Below are positions 9,348 through 19,200 of a DNA stretch of 28,428 bases, piece after piece. Made by a program: the position numbers and the translations under genes. The notes beneath the pieces were generated by a model. It ran no database searches and was not told the origin of the DNA. It was given only the letters and a program-made list of their open reading frames with translations. Within the stretch, counting starts at the first letter, position 1; each line of letters opens with the position of its first letter. The stretch comes from Asparagopsis taxiformis (Eukaryota > Rhodophyta > Florideophyceae > Bonnemaisoniales > Bonnemaisoniaceae): the NCBI GenBank assembly GCA_030407315.1, contig JALQPE010000625.1:1-28428 (forward strand), written 5' to 3'.

Positions 9348-10708
9348 TCATTTTTGCTCCGGACTGCAGGTGGCAGGTGGAGGAGAGGGTGGGTGGGTAG
9401 TGTCTGAATCCGCATTGAAGCCAAGACGAGAGATAGCCTCATAGCCAATGTCTTCAAGCTCCTGGCATATAGTAGTACCACTGAAAATACAGCAAGGTAA
9501 GCGTAGATGTAGTGTACCAAACGTCTCTGCGGTTGATAGAGGCTGGAAAGTGCTGTAACAAGCTCGGCGCTGAATACGTCTCCACAGTAACGAAAACGTT
9601 GCTCCATAAGTAGCAGTAGCCTTATCACGTAGGTGGAAAGAGTCCACGATGCTAGACTGTGATAGTTGGCTAAGACATAGGGGATGTAAAAATGTATTGT
9701 TGACATGGTCAAACTCGTAGGAGTCTCTGCAAAGAACTGTCATACGTTGGTCTGGGCTGGACAGGACGTAAGCAGATGAGCCGACGAGAAATGCGGAAGA
9801 AGGAGCATCATGAGAGCAGTCAACGTCGACTAGATTTCCTAAAATTCGGACAATCGATGAGCTGCCTCCATCGCGTTCCGCCCTGCTCTTCACCAATATT
9901 TTCTGGAACCCGTGTTGCGAGGTACCTATGGAGTCACATAGTGCCTGAAAGGTGGGGAAAATGATGGAAAGATCCGACTCATTTCCAGAGGGAAAGGTGA
10001 TGTCCTCAAAGGACGGCAGGAAGAGAACATCACGATTCTCTTTCGCCTTGCATTGAATGGCAATAGTGCGGAATTGAGCAAGGGAGCAGTCAGCCTGTAC
10101 TCTGATTTCTTCTTGCGATGTTTGTCGCATTCCCCTGGAGTGCTCGGATTTTGTCATCCGGAGGGAGAGGGGCTTGTCCGTGTACACACCAAGCTTCTGA
10201 AACAGAATGCTACATACAGTCAGAGCAGAGGAGGTCATGGAGCTGTTGGAATCGAATGGAGGGGGAAGAGGATGTTTGGCAGCTGACTCCAGCTTTTCCA
10301 ATCTTGCCAGCATTTCTGCTATGGTCTTCTTCATTTGATCCGCAGTGCAATCTTGAAGGATGCCGCGGTGGCGGTGGCGAGTGTGGTCAATGCCGTAGTC
10401 CGGTCTCTCTCTGCTGGGGATGCAGGTGAGTCCATACTGCGAAGCTCACCACTTCGCCACGGGAGAACCCTTCCGGAATCCTTGTCGACGAGCTCGTTAC
10501 GATCTGAAATCTTGACTTGAGAAAGGGTAGAGTCGAAACCATATTCAGCTTTGTATTCGAGCAATGCATGGAGGAATGGGTCTGTTTCGGTCTTGACCTG
10601 AGTAATTTCCTTGACGATTGCAGACCACCACACAATTTTTCGTTTCCTCCCAAACGGCCGAAGTTCCCATTGAACTTCTATAACGTCGTTTGGAGCGAGA
10701 GGAAGCAT
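9348..10708 (-). CDS. ORF2: unknown protein, probably two exons
   Basis: The ATG at 10708 opens a frame that stops at 10331 (TGA overlapping a second ATG at 10334); a second frame runs from 10334 to 9348. A 98-nt intron (10449 to 10352) with donor GTGAGC and acceptor CAAG joins them: exon 1 is 10708-10450 and exon 2 is 10351-9348, giving 420 aa in one frame. Residues about 5-85 have a beta-rich pattern with VQWE, WWSAIVKEI and LVDKDSG, reminiscent of small chromatin-reader folds (Tudor/agenet-like) but not assignable. A short coiled coil follows at the junction (EMLARLEKLE), then a long unrecognised domain and a Pro/Ser-rich tail. If the intron is not real, these are two ORFs overlapping by ATGA. 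It is transcribed divergently from ORF3 across a 513-base gap, so the two may share a promoter. Confidence 0.65.
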
Positions 10709-11221
10709 GTTGGGATAGCTATGGGATAGAATTGTTGTATTAGTGAAAGCCTAACCGTTACCTTCTGCTAAAGAGTAGTATATACTAGGAGGATTGGAAA
10801 GGTCCAGAAGAGATGTTTAGGTGGTGTAGAAATAGAATGGACAATTGACAAAATTGACACGTCAGTGTGGATGATGTCTGCCATGAACTGATTGCAGCAT
10901 AAAATTTGATGTGAATAATCGTTCTAGAAGTGAATGTCGGATGCATACGATTGGACTACAAAGATACGCTTAGAGATGTTACGGGGCCCAATAAATTGCA
11001 TGGAAAAATATTTTGAGTATTACTTTAGTATTACATTGATTATTGAGCTAACAGTCGATGTAGTTATCTTGTAAAGGTTCGGACAGGGGTGGAAAGGAAA
11101 CAGCCACCGAAGTGCTACCACTCGCTGACACTTTGTTTTAAACAACCAACTTCTGCTTTGCGCCACCCTGGTCAAGCAGCAACCAACTATCCCTTTCTTA
11201 AAAACTCTACCTTTGTTCGCC
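10709..11221. promoter_or_regulatory. Divergent promoter region of ORF2 and ORF3
   Basis: This gap lies between oppositely directed start codons and has no open frame of interest. TAACCGTTAC is at 10752-10761, 44 bases upstream of the ORF2 start. AT-rich TATA-like stretches occur at about 10773-10785 (TATATACTA) and about 11010-11040. Divergent arrangement would allow joint control of ORF2 and the methyltransferase. Confidence 0.5.
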
Positions 11222-14200
11222 ATGGAAGGAACGTTCCACAATCACGGTGAAAAGCACGACGGATGGGTGTTCATCGACCCCAATCAAGTCAGCAAATTCG
11301 TATCGATTCGCGATGTTGATGCAAGTCATGTGGAAGCGCTCATGGAGAGCATTCGCAACAGCGGTTATGACACAGCTCATCCCGTGACTGGCAGGTTTCG
11401 AGAAGGCGTTCTGGAGATATTGGATGGAGCGCACCGCTGCATGGCAATTGTACGTGGAATGGAGAAGGGCGTCTTTCCTCCTGGCGTTACGATTCCTATG
11501 CGAGAAGAGTCTATCGTGGCGGACACCAACAGCAGTACTGCTGTTGTGCTGGACCGTGTGAGAGCGACGACATCCAACGACATTGCAGGCCTGCAAAGGC
11601 GCATGATGTTTGTTGAGTATCTGATGATCGCCGTTGATCTCAGAGACGAGTACTGGGTCCAAAACGGAAAGGACAAGTACGCTCATATTTCGTCTGTGAG
11701 GATGGCTGATGTGTTGGGCTGGATCAAATCCTGCGATCCAAGCGGCCAAATTGCTTCAAGCCTGAGTGGTAAACCGCAGTACAGCTCATGCATGTCTATC
11801 CTGGCTGTGCTTCGGCCGTATCACCGAGCAGAAGATTCGAGTTCGATTGATTTGCGTCTGTGGCAAATGTTTTGTCATGCATGGGGACTCAATGCAGAGA
11901 TGGGTGATTCTCCGAGGATGGTTGAGTTTCCGAAACAGGTGGGGGTGACTAGTTCTCGTGCCGTCGAAATGTTTGGCAAGACACCCCGCGGAGAATTGTC
12001 CTCTCCACTGAACCGCGAACTGCTTTCGAGCAGGTACTTTCTAGACGGCGCTACATCCGACATGCAAGATTCTTTGCAGGCTAGCCAGAAGCGGTTCCGG
12101 TTCAGGAGGCTGATGGTTATGATGTGCCAGTGTATCTTGGCTATTCGCAGTAAGGAGATGGGCAGTGCGCCATCTAGGCGGGCCAGAGCCACATCCGGGG
12201 CCATTGGTGGTGGTGGAATGGTTGGAATTGCAACATCCAGTGCGCAAGCCAACCAGCTTGGATTTGTTGTCGACCGTGTGTTAGCTGCGTGGGATACCGG
12301 GGCAAGAGTGTTGGGGTATGAGGATGTTGAATCGATGTGCTGGCCGTTCATGGTATTCGATCCTGCGAGCCTTTGCTTCAGGTCACTCCCGAATCGGTCT
12401 GATGGCTGCGCGGTCGAGGAGCATCGGAAAAACCTGACCATTGTCCCGAAAACTGTAGACAGTGAAAACGGGTTCTGTGCCGACCTTCCAGTGGCTGTGG
12501 ATGCAAGGCTGCGATCATTGACAAGCGCCTTCCTGCTGTCGATACGCCAATGTGTCACTGAGGTGAATGTGTTCGCCGAGCGTGGTCAGCTGATGCAGAG
12601 ACTTCGAGCCTTGCTTTTCGACACTCCTGACAAGTTCGGATTGAACTCGTTCATGCGAGCCAAGTTGAACACGTCTCATGCCCTGGATGGTCAGAGGAGG
12701 CTGAAGGCTTGGTTATTGCGAACCCGAGAGCAACGAAAGCTTCCTCTGACCATGGATGAGTTGCACAGTCTTGAGGATACGCCCGAGCCTGGCATCCTTG
12801 AAGGTGCACCTGCGCAGATGGAAATATCCGCAGCAGTGCCAAACAATGGCAGCGAGGATATAGAAGAGGATAGTCTGGAGCCACAGAGGAAGAAGGCTAG
12901 GCTGGAGCGCGGTGGTGGAGAGGACGATAATGCGGCGGTTGCTAGCGAAACAGCAACAAGAGAAGGTGCGGCCGAGGATGACGCTATGGAGGTTGACACT
13001 GTATCGCCTACAGAAGCACCGCTCGTTGACGTCGGAAAGGAATCCAAGCCGGAATATGTCACCAAGCTGGAAGCTGTGATGGGGCGTTACATTCACACTG
13101 TGAATTGTGACGCCACTGATGTAGCCAAAGAGGTGGAGGACAAAATTAGTTTCCTGGAAGATGGCGTGTTGGAGGACAGTGTTCAGCTTGTGCTCACTGA
13201 TCCTCCATTCAACACGAGGCGGGAAGGCGGCAGAGAAAACTCGGAGTACGATATTCTGGAGCCGGAAGAGTTGGCGAGTGTTGCGTGTGAAATAGTTCGA
13301 GTTCTTCGGCCTGGCGGTCATGCTCTAATCTATTCCAGCGTGCGCCAACTCGTGGCATGGATGGATGCAATCAGAAATGCCGAGCCTGGCAAGATGATTG
13401 TGGACAGTGTTCCAGTCGTGCTATCTCGCCGACCACACAGCTTTACGTCCAATCCATCGACGAAAACGTGCACACTGCATAATATGCACGATTTCGTTAT
13501 CCATGCGTATAAGCGGGGGAAGGGTATGGCTGCATACGATATGGTGGATTACAGGTTGCACAATCCGGACATATCGAGGCACCCTGGGTTCACCAACGCG
13601 ATTGACAACGTTCCGAGGTTGTCGGCTGGTGAAGCTCAATACGATGGGCAGAACAACCGACTGCGCCATGAGCAGAAGGCGTTGACCACTCTTCGTGAGC
13701 TTCTGGAACGATTTTCGAAGCAGAACGATATCGTGATGGATTTCTTCTCGGGAACATACAGCACAGCCATAGCGTGTATGACGTTGAGGGATGGTACGTA
13801 TCGTCGGTTCATTGGGTGTGAGAAGGAAAAAAGGTGCCACGATGCATCGCAGGAGTGGATACTGCATGCTTTCGTCAGTGAGGTGAAAGCCGGGCGATAT
13901 GGGGGGATCTTGCAGCGTGAGGTGGAGAGTATTCTTGGGGACGAGTCGGTACCGGTCACAGGAAAAGCTCCAAGGCTTCGTCAGAAGCACATCTCAGATG
14001 CACCAGAAGGTTTACCTGCTGTGACAGCATTGCCGAACCATCTGCTTGTGTTCGTTGCGTCAATGAAGAAGGACGGTTCTATGCTTCACAGATTGAGCGG
14101 GGTGCCTATGGACCAGTGGCCGGCCGAGGACATGCACTCGTTTTGGAGCATAGACCCGGACGCGATTCTGGCTGCTGATGCCGCATTCTACGGTGTCTAT

Positions 14201-14695
14201 GTTTCGCAATCGGAGGTAAGAGGTGGTGGGTTTGGCGTATTCGCGGCGAAGAAACTGAAGAAGGGGACGGTCATTGGCTGGTACAACGGGACGATTTTCT
14301 ATGCGAAGATTCGAGACTCGGAACCGCAGAGATCAGTGATGTACGGCCCGGAAGGATTTGGGTGCACAGGAGAGAGGTTCCAGGACTACAACATGGAATT
14401 GGAAACCACGTACATAGGGAGGGGTGCACCTGTTCGGAAGGTCTGGCTCGTTCCAGCGGTCTATAATTGTACCAGCTACCTCAATGATTGTCGGGTCATT
14501 GACGGAACGGAGAAAGCGACCGAGGTGAGTCGAACACAGTCAGCCGAGTTTCGACAAGGCGATGCCATAGACAAACCGGACTTTGCTTCGAATATCAAGA
14601 ATCCCCATGCTGTCAAGGTCGTTCTGACCAGAGACGTTGAAGCTGATGAGGAGATATTTGCTGACTATGGTAGAAAATATTGGCCAGCTAACTGA
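11222..14695 (+). CDS. ORF3: ParB-like / DNA methyltransferase / SET fusion
   Basis: The start is the ATG at 11222 in a strong context (GCCATGG); the product is 1157 aa. Residues about 16-90 match a ParB/Srx-type N-terminal domain: IDPNQV, a LMESIRNSG helix, then EILDGAHRCMAI with DGAHR at 68-72. Residues about 100-550 are helical and unassigned. An NLS-like PQRKKARLER begins at 554, followed by an acidic linker. The methyltransferase has motif IV DPPF at 660-663 and then motif I DFFSGTYSTAIA at 840, i.e. IV before I, the beta-class amino-methyltransferase order. DPPF favours N6-adenine over N4-cytosine. The second Gly of motif I is Tyr. The C-terminus is a SET domain: GGGFGVF at 1001, TSYLNDC at about 1084-1090, EEIFADYGRKYW near the end. 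Predicted role: writing DNA and histone-lysine methylation in the nucleus. ParB-methyltransferase pairs are known from phages and bacterial mobile elements. I know of no description of the SET fusion. Confidence 0.9.
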   Translation: MEGTFHNHGEKHDGWVFIDPNQVSKFVSIRDVDASHVEALMESIRNSGYDTAHPVTGRFREGVLEILDGAHRCMAIVRGMEKGVFPPGVTIPMREESIVADTNSSTAVVLDRVRATTSNDIAGLQRRMMFVEYLMIAVDLRDEYWVQNGKDKYAHISSVRMADVLGWIKSCDPSGQIASSLSGKPQYSSCMSILAVLRPYHRAEDSSSIDLRLWQMFCHAWGLNAEMGDSPRMVEFPKQVGVTSSRAVEMFGKTPRGELSSPLNRELLSSRYFLDGATSDMQDSLQASQKRFRFRRLMVMMCQCILAIRSKEMGSAPSRRARATSGAIGGGGMVGIATSSAQANQLGFVVDRVLAAWDTGARVLGYEDVESMCWPFMVFDPASLCFRSLPNRSDGCAVEEHRKNLTIVPKTVDSENGFCADLPVAVDARLRSLTSAFLLSIRQCVTEVNVFAERGQLMQRLRALLFDTPDKFGLNSFMRAKLNTSHALDGQRRLKAWLLRTREQRKLPLTMDELHSLEDTPEPGILEGAPAQMEISAAVPNNGSEDIEEDSLEPQRKKARLERGGGEDDNAAVASETATREGAAEDDAMEVDTVSPTEAPLVDVGKESKPEYVTKLEAVMGRYIHTVNCDATDVAKEVEDKISFLEDGVLEDSVQLVLTDPPFNTRREGGRENSEYDILEPEELASVACEIVRVLRPGGHALIYSSVRQLVAWMDAIRNAEPGKMIVDSVPVVLSRRPHSFTSNPSTKTCTLHNMHDFVIHAYKRGKGMAAYDMVDYRLHNPDISRHPGFTNAIDNVPRLSAGEAQYDGQNNRLRHEQKALTTLRELLERFSKQNDIVMDFFSGTYSTAIACMTLRDGTYRRFIGCEKEKRCHDASQEWILHAFVSEVKAGRYGGILQREVESILGDESVPVTGKAPRLRQKHISDAPEGLPAVTALPNHLLVFVASMKKDGSMLHRLSGVPMDQWPAEDMHSFWSIDPDAILAADAAFYGVYVSQSEVRGGGFGVFAAKKLKKGTVIGWYNGTIFYAKIRDSEPQRSVMYGPEGFGCTGERFQDYNMELETTYIGRGAPVRKVWLVPAVYNCTSYLNDCRVIDGTEKATEVSRTQSAEFRQGDAIDKPDFASNIKNPHAVKVVLTRDVEADEEIFADYGRKYWPAN

Positions 14696-14997
14696 GCTAC
14701 TTTGATAGATTTGAGTAAACACGCATTGACAGAGACAATAGACTGTGCATCATCTTCCAAGAGCGCTAGATATTATAGACTACACTACAACAATCGTGAC
14801 ATGACTGCAGGAAGGCATCTGCGGCCTGGAGTGCAAACTATCCACTTTTCAACTGCTATACCTATGGATACGAAAGGGAGAGAAACTAGAAAGATGTGAG
14901 TGCGAAATTGTGTAGCAACGCAGCATGTAGAACACCAGTAACAGAGCGATGTAGGAGAAGCAGTCACCCCATTACAGTGCGGGCCGTTTACCGGGGA
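14696..14997. other. ORF3 3' flank, no gene
   Basis: Sequence after the ORF3 stop up to the first palindrome unit. No clear AATAAA or open frame of interest is seen. It includes TTACAGTGCGGGCCGTTTACCGGGG (14972 onward), a diverged relative of the TTACAGC/TTACCGGG motifs in the units that follow. Confidence 0.4.
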
Positions 14998-15150
14998 TGC
15001 TGACAGCAAAGTCATCGTTACGATGACTTTGCTGTAAGAAAACAAATCATTACAGCAGCCATGATTTCTTTACCGGGTAAAAAAATTGTGGCCGCTGTAA
15101 TGAAACGTTTTCTTACAGCAAAGTCATCGTAACGATGACTTTGCTGTAAG
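14998..15150 (+). repeat. Palindrome unit, copy 1 (153 bp)
   Basis: The unit has a 33-bp palindrome at each end (15003-15035 and 15115-15147) with core ACAGCAAAGTCATCGT, one central base, then its reverse complement. Between them lie TTACAGC and TTACCGGGTAA motifs. The whole 153 bp is identical to 15990-16142 and nearly the reverse complement of 15251-15402. Confidence 0.92.
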
Positions 15151-15250
15151 AAAGCAAAACATTACAGCGGCCACAATTTTTTACCCGGTAAAATTTCTTG
15201 CTGATTTTTTACCCGGTAAAAAATTCTTTGGCCACTGCAAGGAAACGGTT

Positions 15251-15402
15251 CCTTACAGCAAAGTCATCGTTACGATGACTTTGCTGTAAGAAAACGTTTC
15301 ATTACAGCGGCCACAATTTTTTACCCGGTAAAGAAATCGTGGCTGCTGTAATGATTTGTTTTCTTACAGCAAAGTCATCGTAACGATGACTTTGCTGTAA
15401 GG
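15251..15402 (-). repeat. Palindrome unit, inverted copy 2
   Basis: This is the reverse complement of the 153-bp unit with only about two internal differences (one T fewer in a T-run, one A/G change). Its 33-bp palindromes are at 15255-15287 and 15366-15398. Copies 1 and 2 together make a large hairpin-capable inverted repeat with a spacer of about 100 bases, which itself contains two TTTACCCGGTAAA-like palindromes. Confidence 0.88.
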
Positions 15403-15430
15403 AACCCTGGTAAACGGCTTCAGCTGTAAG

Positions 15431-15508
15431 CAGCAGGGAGTTTCGTCCTTCTCCCTTCTTGGTAAAGGTACCTTTACCAAGATGGGAGAAGGACGAAACT
15501 CCCTGCTG
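15431..15508. repeat. 78-bp palindrome with 39-bp arms
   Basis: The arms run from CAGCAGGGAGTTTCGTCC to a central GGTACC and back, with a single mismatched pair. There is no spacer. The sequence is unrelated to the 33-bp palindromes beside it. Confidence 0.92.
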
Positions 15509-15589
15509 TCTCACATGAGAAGCGAAGTGTGAAGTAGGGAACATCACGGGAGGATGGTTTGGACGGCTGTTGGTCGCAAAATCTACTCC

Positions 15590-15682
15590 TTGTGCCGTGA
15601 GCCACAGCGACCATATGGTACCTGTGCCTCACGGCATAAAATATATATTCAACCCGCCCGGGCGGGAACCGGCGCCGGTTCC
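15590..15682. repeat. Hairpin plus two abutting GC palindromes
   Basis: TGCCGTGAG…CTCACGGCA forms a stem around a short loop (about 15593-15635). Then CCCGCCCGGGCGGG (15653-15666) is followed directly by AACCGGCGCCGGTT (15667-15680, extendable to 15665-15682). Both are perfect palindromes. Confidence 0.85.
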
Positions 15683-15989
15683 GGTGCACTATAGTCGTCA
15701 ATAAGTAGGACTCTAGCTACTCACTATACAACTATAATCGTAAGGTAGGATAGCCTAAGATCGTAGTACGGAAGAGACGGATGGGAGGGTGTGTGTAGAG
15801 GAAAATTAAGGCGGCAGTACGAGTAGCCTATCGTGGTAATAGACGAGTATTTCATTGCGAGAGGGGGCGTGAGGGGGGAAACGAAAGGCGTCAGTCGTCA
15901 CCAGAGAGGCTGGGATGCTGAAGGCGGAGTAGAGAAATGGGGGAGAGGGTGAAGCCAGACTGCTTACAGCTTTGGCAGTTCCGGCGGGG
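15683..15989. other. Gap in palindrome cluster, nothing recognised
   Basis: Purine-rich on the + strand, with no open frame or repeat that I could support. Confidence 0.4.
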
Positions 15990-16142
15990 TGCTGACAGCA
16001 AAGTCATCGTTACGATGACTTTGCTGTAAGAAAACAAATCATTACAGCAGCCATGATTTCTTTACCGGGTAAAAAAATTGTGGCCGCTGTAATGAAACGT
16101 TTTCTTACAGCAAAGTCATCGTAACGATGACTTTGCTGTAAG
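15990..16142 (+). repeat. Palindrome unit, direct copy 3 (153 bp)
   Basis: Identical over 153 bp to 14998-15150, with 33-bp palindromes at 15995-16027 and 16107-16139. Identity over this length while the intervening DNA differs points to recent duplication or gene conversion. Confidence 0.92.
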
Positions 16143-16244
16143 CATACCTCCCTCCATCCTCTCAGATCCTCTCCCCACTACTTTGCACCAATCCACCACC
16201 GCCCTAGAGTGTACAATTCATATGTGATGCATCTGGTTATTCAT

Positions 16245-16250
16245 TTTATT
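16245..16250 (-). terminator. Polyadenylation signal of the transposase gene
   Basis: TTTATT on the + strand is AATAAA on the minus strand, 13 bases after the ORF4 stop. Confidence 0.5.
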
Positions 16251-16262
16251 CTTCCCTAAAAA

Positions 16263-19200
16263 TCATGCAGCCCTCGGTGGAAATCCGTCTCGCCTACATA
16301 GTGCATATATCTCTCCACCCTCCAGCAGTCCGGGTCCGTGCCTTACCTCCCTCATGTTCTCATCATATTCGCATACACTCCCATTGCAATAGTGCATACC
16401 AAACACCTCAGTGACTCCCTCACTCATCTCCACAATTACTGTTCGTCGCCTCTCTTCGACCTTGAACACTCCTTCATCAGTTTTTTGCAAACCCAGGCAA
16501 ACTCCATAAGCTGTACCTTGCTCATCTCTCGCACTCTCGTTCCTCAGGATAAAGAACGCTAGAACAATAAAAAACCGCGGTTCATAATTAATTCTTCCCC
16601 GCATTATCTCTGATGTGAGACGAGACGCCGGGTACAGAATCGCTTGTGAAGTTGCACCATCCTCACATTTCATCTGTTCAGGGCAAACAGCATGGATGAT
16701 AGCTCCTGATTCTAGAGAGCCAGACCTCTGCACTGTTTTCCTTCCCCACTCTGTCGTAGTGCTTCTAGAAACTCTTCTCACCCATTCGGCATACTTTCCA
16801 CACCCGCTTGTTCCGCTTCCGTACCTTTCGGTAAAGAACCGTTTGAAAACACCTACAGCACCCTCTGCCATATCACATTTTCCATTCATGTACTCCTTGA
16901 CCTCGTCAATAGATATACCTCCATGCCCTCTCCACGTCACAATTTCACCATCCGCCGACAATATCTTTCCTCGACGCTGGGAGAGAAGCTGGAGAACCGG
17001 TTCCTGGAAGCAGTTTTTCACTACCTCGTCTTCCACATCTATTTCTCTCCCTAGCTCCTGTGAAAGAACGTTGACCATTTGAGAGCATTCGGACGAGGAC
17101 CAATGTTGTGGCTCCATGCCGATTTCGCGCAAAACAATGGCCACTCTCGTCTGCCAGTCATCCGCAAGAACTAATTCCAGCGCTGAAAGCTGTTCGCTTT
17201 GGTGATTGGACATTCTCACACCTTTCTTCAGCGGCTGATGCATCCGTTCGAATATAAGCTCCTGCACGTGCTTCACAGAGCCGTAGGCAGGAAGCGTATG
17301 AACACAAAACTCGACAAGACGATGAACATTAGGCTTGTCCAAATGTGCTCCTGCTCCCTTCACTTTCCGACAATACTCATTCAACGTCTCCACGTAGTCT
17401 ACAGTTCTTCCCAGAATGTATTCATTCCTGCCACCTTCTCCGTCAGCCGTCTCTACTTCATGGGGACCGTCTTTCCACCATACGGGCATGAAACTAATAC
17501 ACGAAACCAGCTTCTGAAACATCACTACTAGTTTGACGGCCCCATCAAATTTTTCACGATGACCTTCCCCTTTCCCATCCATCATTCGAGCTGCGTTTTC
17601 GAATGCCATAGGTGCTATCAGAAGCACACTGAATATGTCACTCATGTTCATGGAAAGCAGATTGTTGGTTCCAAATAAACGGTTCTGCCTTCCCATCCTG
17701 AACTTCTTCAGAGCGCCCAGAATTTGCAATTCAGCTACCTCTCGAATTCGTGGGCTGGCAGCTGAAATACAAGCGTTCAGTACATCTTGTGCCAGTCCAG
17801 ACAATAGATGGTCAGGTGCTATCACTGCGGAACGGTACGGGTCAAAAATTGCTGGGACAACTGAAACTCCGTTTTCCGTCTTCGGTACTTCTTCCTGCAC
17901 TGCTTCCAAGGAAGTGCTCAGGACATGAAATGGTAAATCTTCCCCTTCTTCTGCAGCCAGTCCGAGAGTGCGAAGCTGGGTTTCTGTGGCATCCTTACGT
18001 GTCGATGCATTCCGATACTTGCTCCTGGCATGCGTCGATGTTTGCCCGTTCACTACCGAAGTGTATGCATTCTTCGTGCCACCAGTACTGCTCAGGTCAT
18101 ATTTGCGGAAACTGCAGATGTGGCACGGAGAGTTTGATGTGTGTCCAAGAACATCCAGGGTATGTGAAACTGCAGGATAGTCTCCAATGCTCCCCACTGG
18201 GTCTAGAAATACCACAATATCTTCTCCCTCTGCATTTTTCGTTGGGAAACCCTCTGTGCTTCCTCGCACTATATCTTGAACGATATATCGCAATACACAA
18301 TTTGTGGACACTCCCGGAGGTGGCAAACCAATCACTCGAACCGCTTGGTAGCTTCCCCTTTTCCGAGGTGGTAGATTGAGAGGTAACATATAGCATCCAC
18401 CAAAACTTCCCTTCCTGCTTGTGAATGGTTCGAAGTCATCCGTGTAAAGGAGAAATCGGTAAACAAAGTAGTTTCGACCATCCTCCAGCTTTCCCCAACA
18501 TGGTGCATCTTCTCGCGGAGACGCTGGGTGCCATTGCGACCTGTGGTCTCCGAAACCATCCGAGAACACCCCTGAAACACGAATTTCTTCATAGTTGGGG
18601 CTTCCTAGTCTATCGGGCGGTTTTCTGGCTTCAGCAAAGCTCGCGCCCGGTGAAAAGCAAAGTAACATGGTGGATGCTTCTCCGACCTGCTCTTTCAAAT
18701 ACCTGTTCACCAATACGACGTGTGGAACAATATCACCCTCTTCCATTCCAATTGGTAATAGAACGGTTATCACGTCCCCAGCTCGTGTTTCTTTTCCCTT
18801 GGCTCCTGCTCCGATTACACATTGCGATATCGCTCGCAGAGCATGCTGCCTCTCCCATTCCAATAGATGTGACATTCGCGGCTGCAGATATTTTTCGACA
18901 TGCACATCATGCTCACCGTCGTGTCGAGCCTCATAGGTAACTATGGTCCTAGCATGAAGTTCCCACAACGACGTAACCGCCACTCTTCTCCTCTTCGGTT
19001 TCCCACCATCTCTGTCATTCTTCCTGAACCCTTTTGCTCTTTCGATGACGGCAACCTGACGAGCTCCTGGATGACATCGGATTCGAATTGCTGTTCCATC
19101 AGGTACATAAATGTGCTTCAAACCCTTTTTCCCATCGCTGTCAATGGGAACAACTGCTGTGCGAACGAATGGGTCGCTCAAAACACCCCTCCTGCACTTT

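Noticed and set aside
11213..11221. Three extra N-terminal codons for ORF3
   Set aside because: They start at TTG; the ATG at 11222 lies in GCCATGG.
12713..13321. 202-codon minus-strand ORF inside ORF3
   Set aside because: Opposite-strand shadow of the linker and methyltransferase coding region; no motif of its own.
14998..16142. CRISPR array
   Set aside because: Repeats are palindromic, in both orientations, with irregular repeated 'spacers' and no cas genes; the DNA is eukaryotic.
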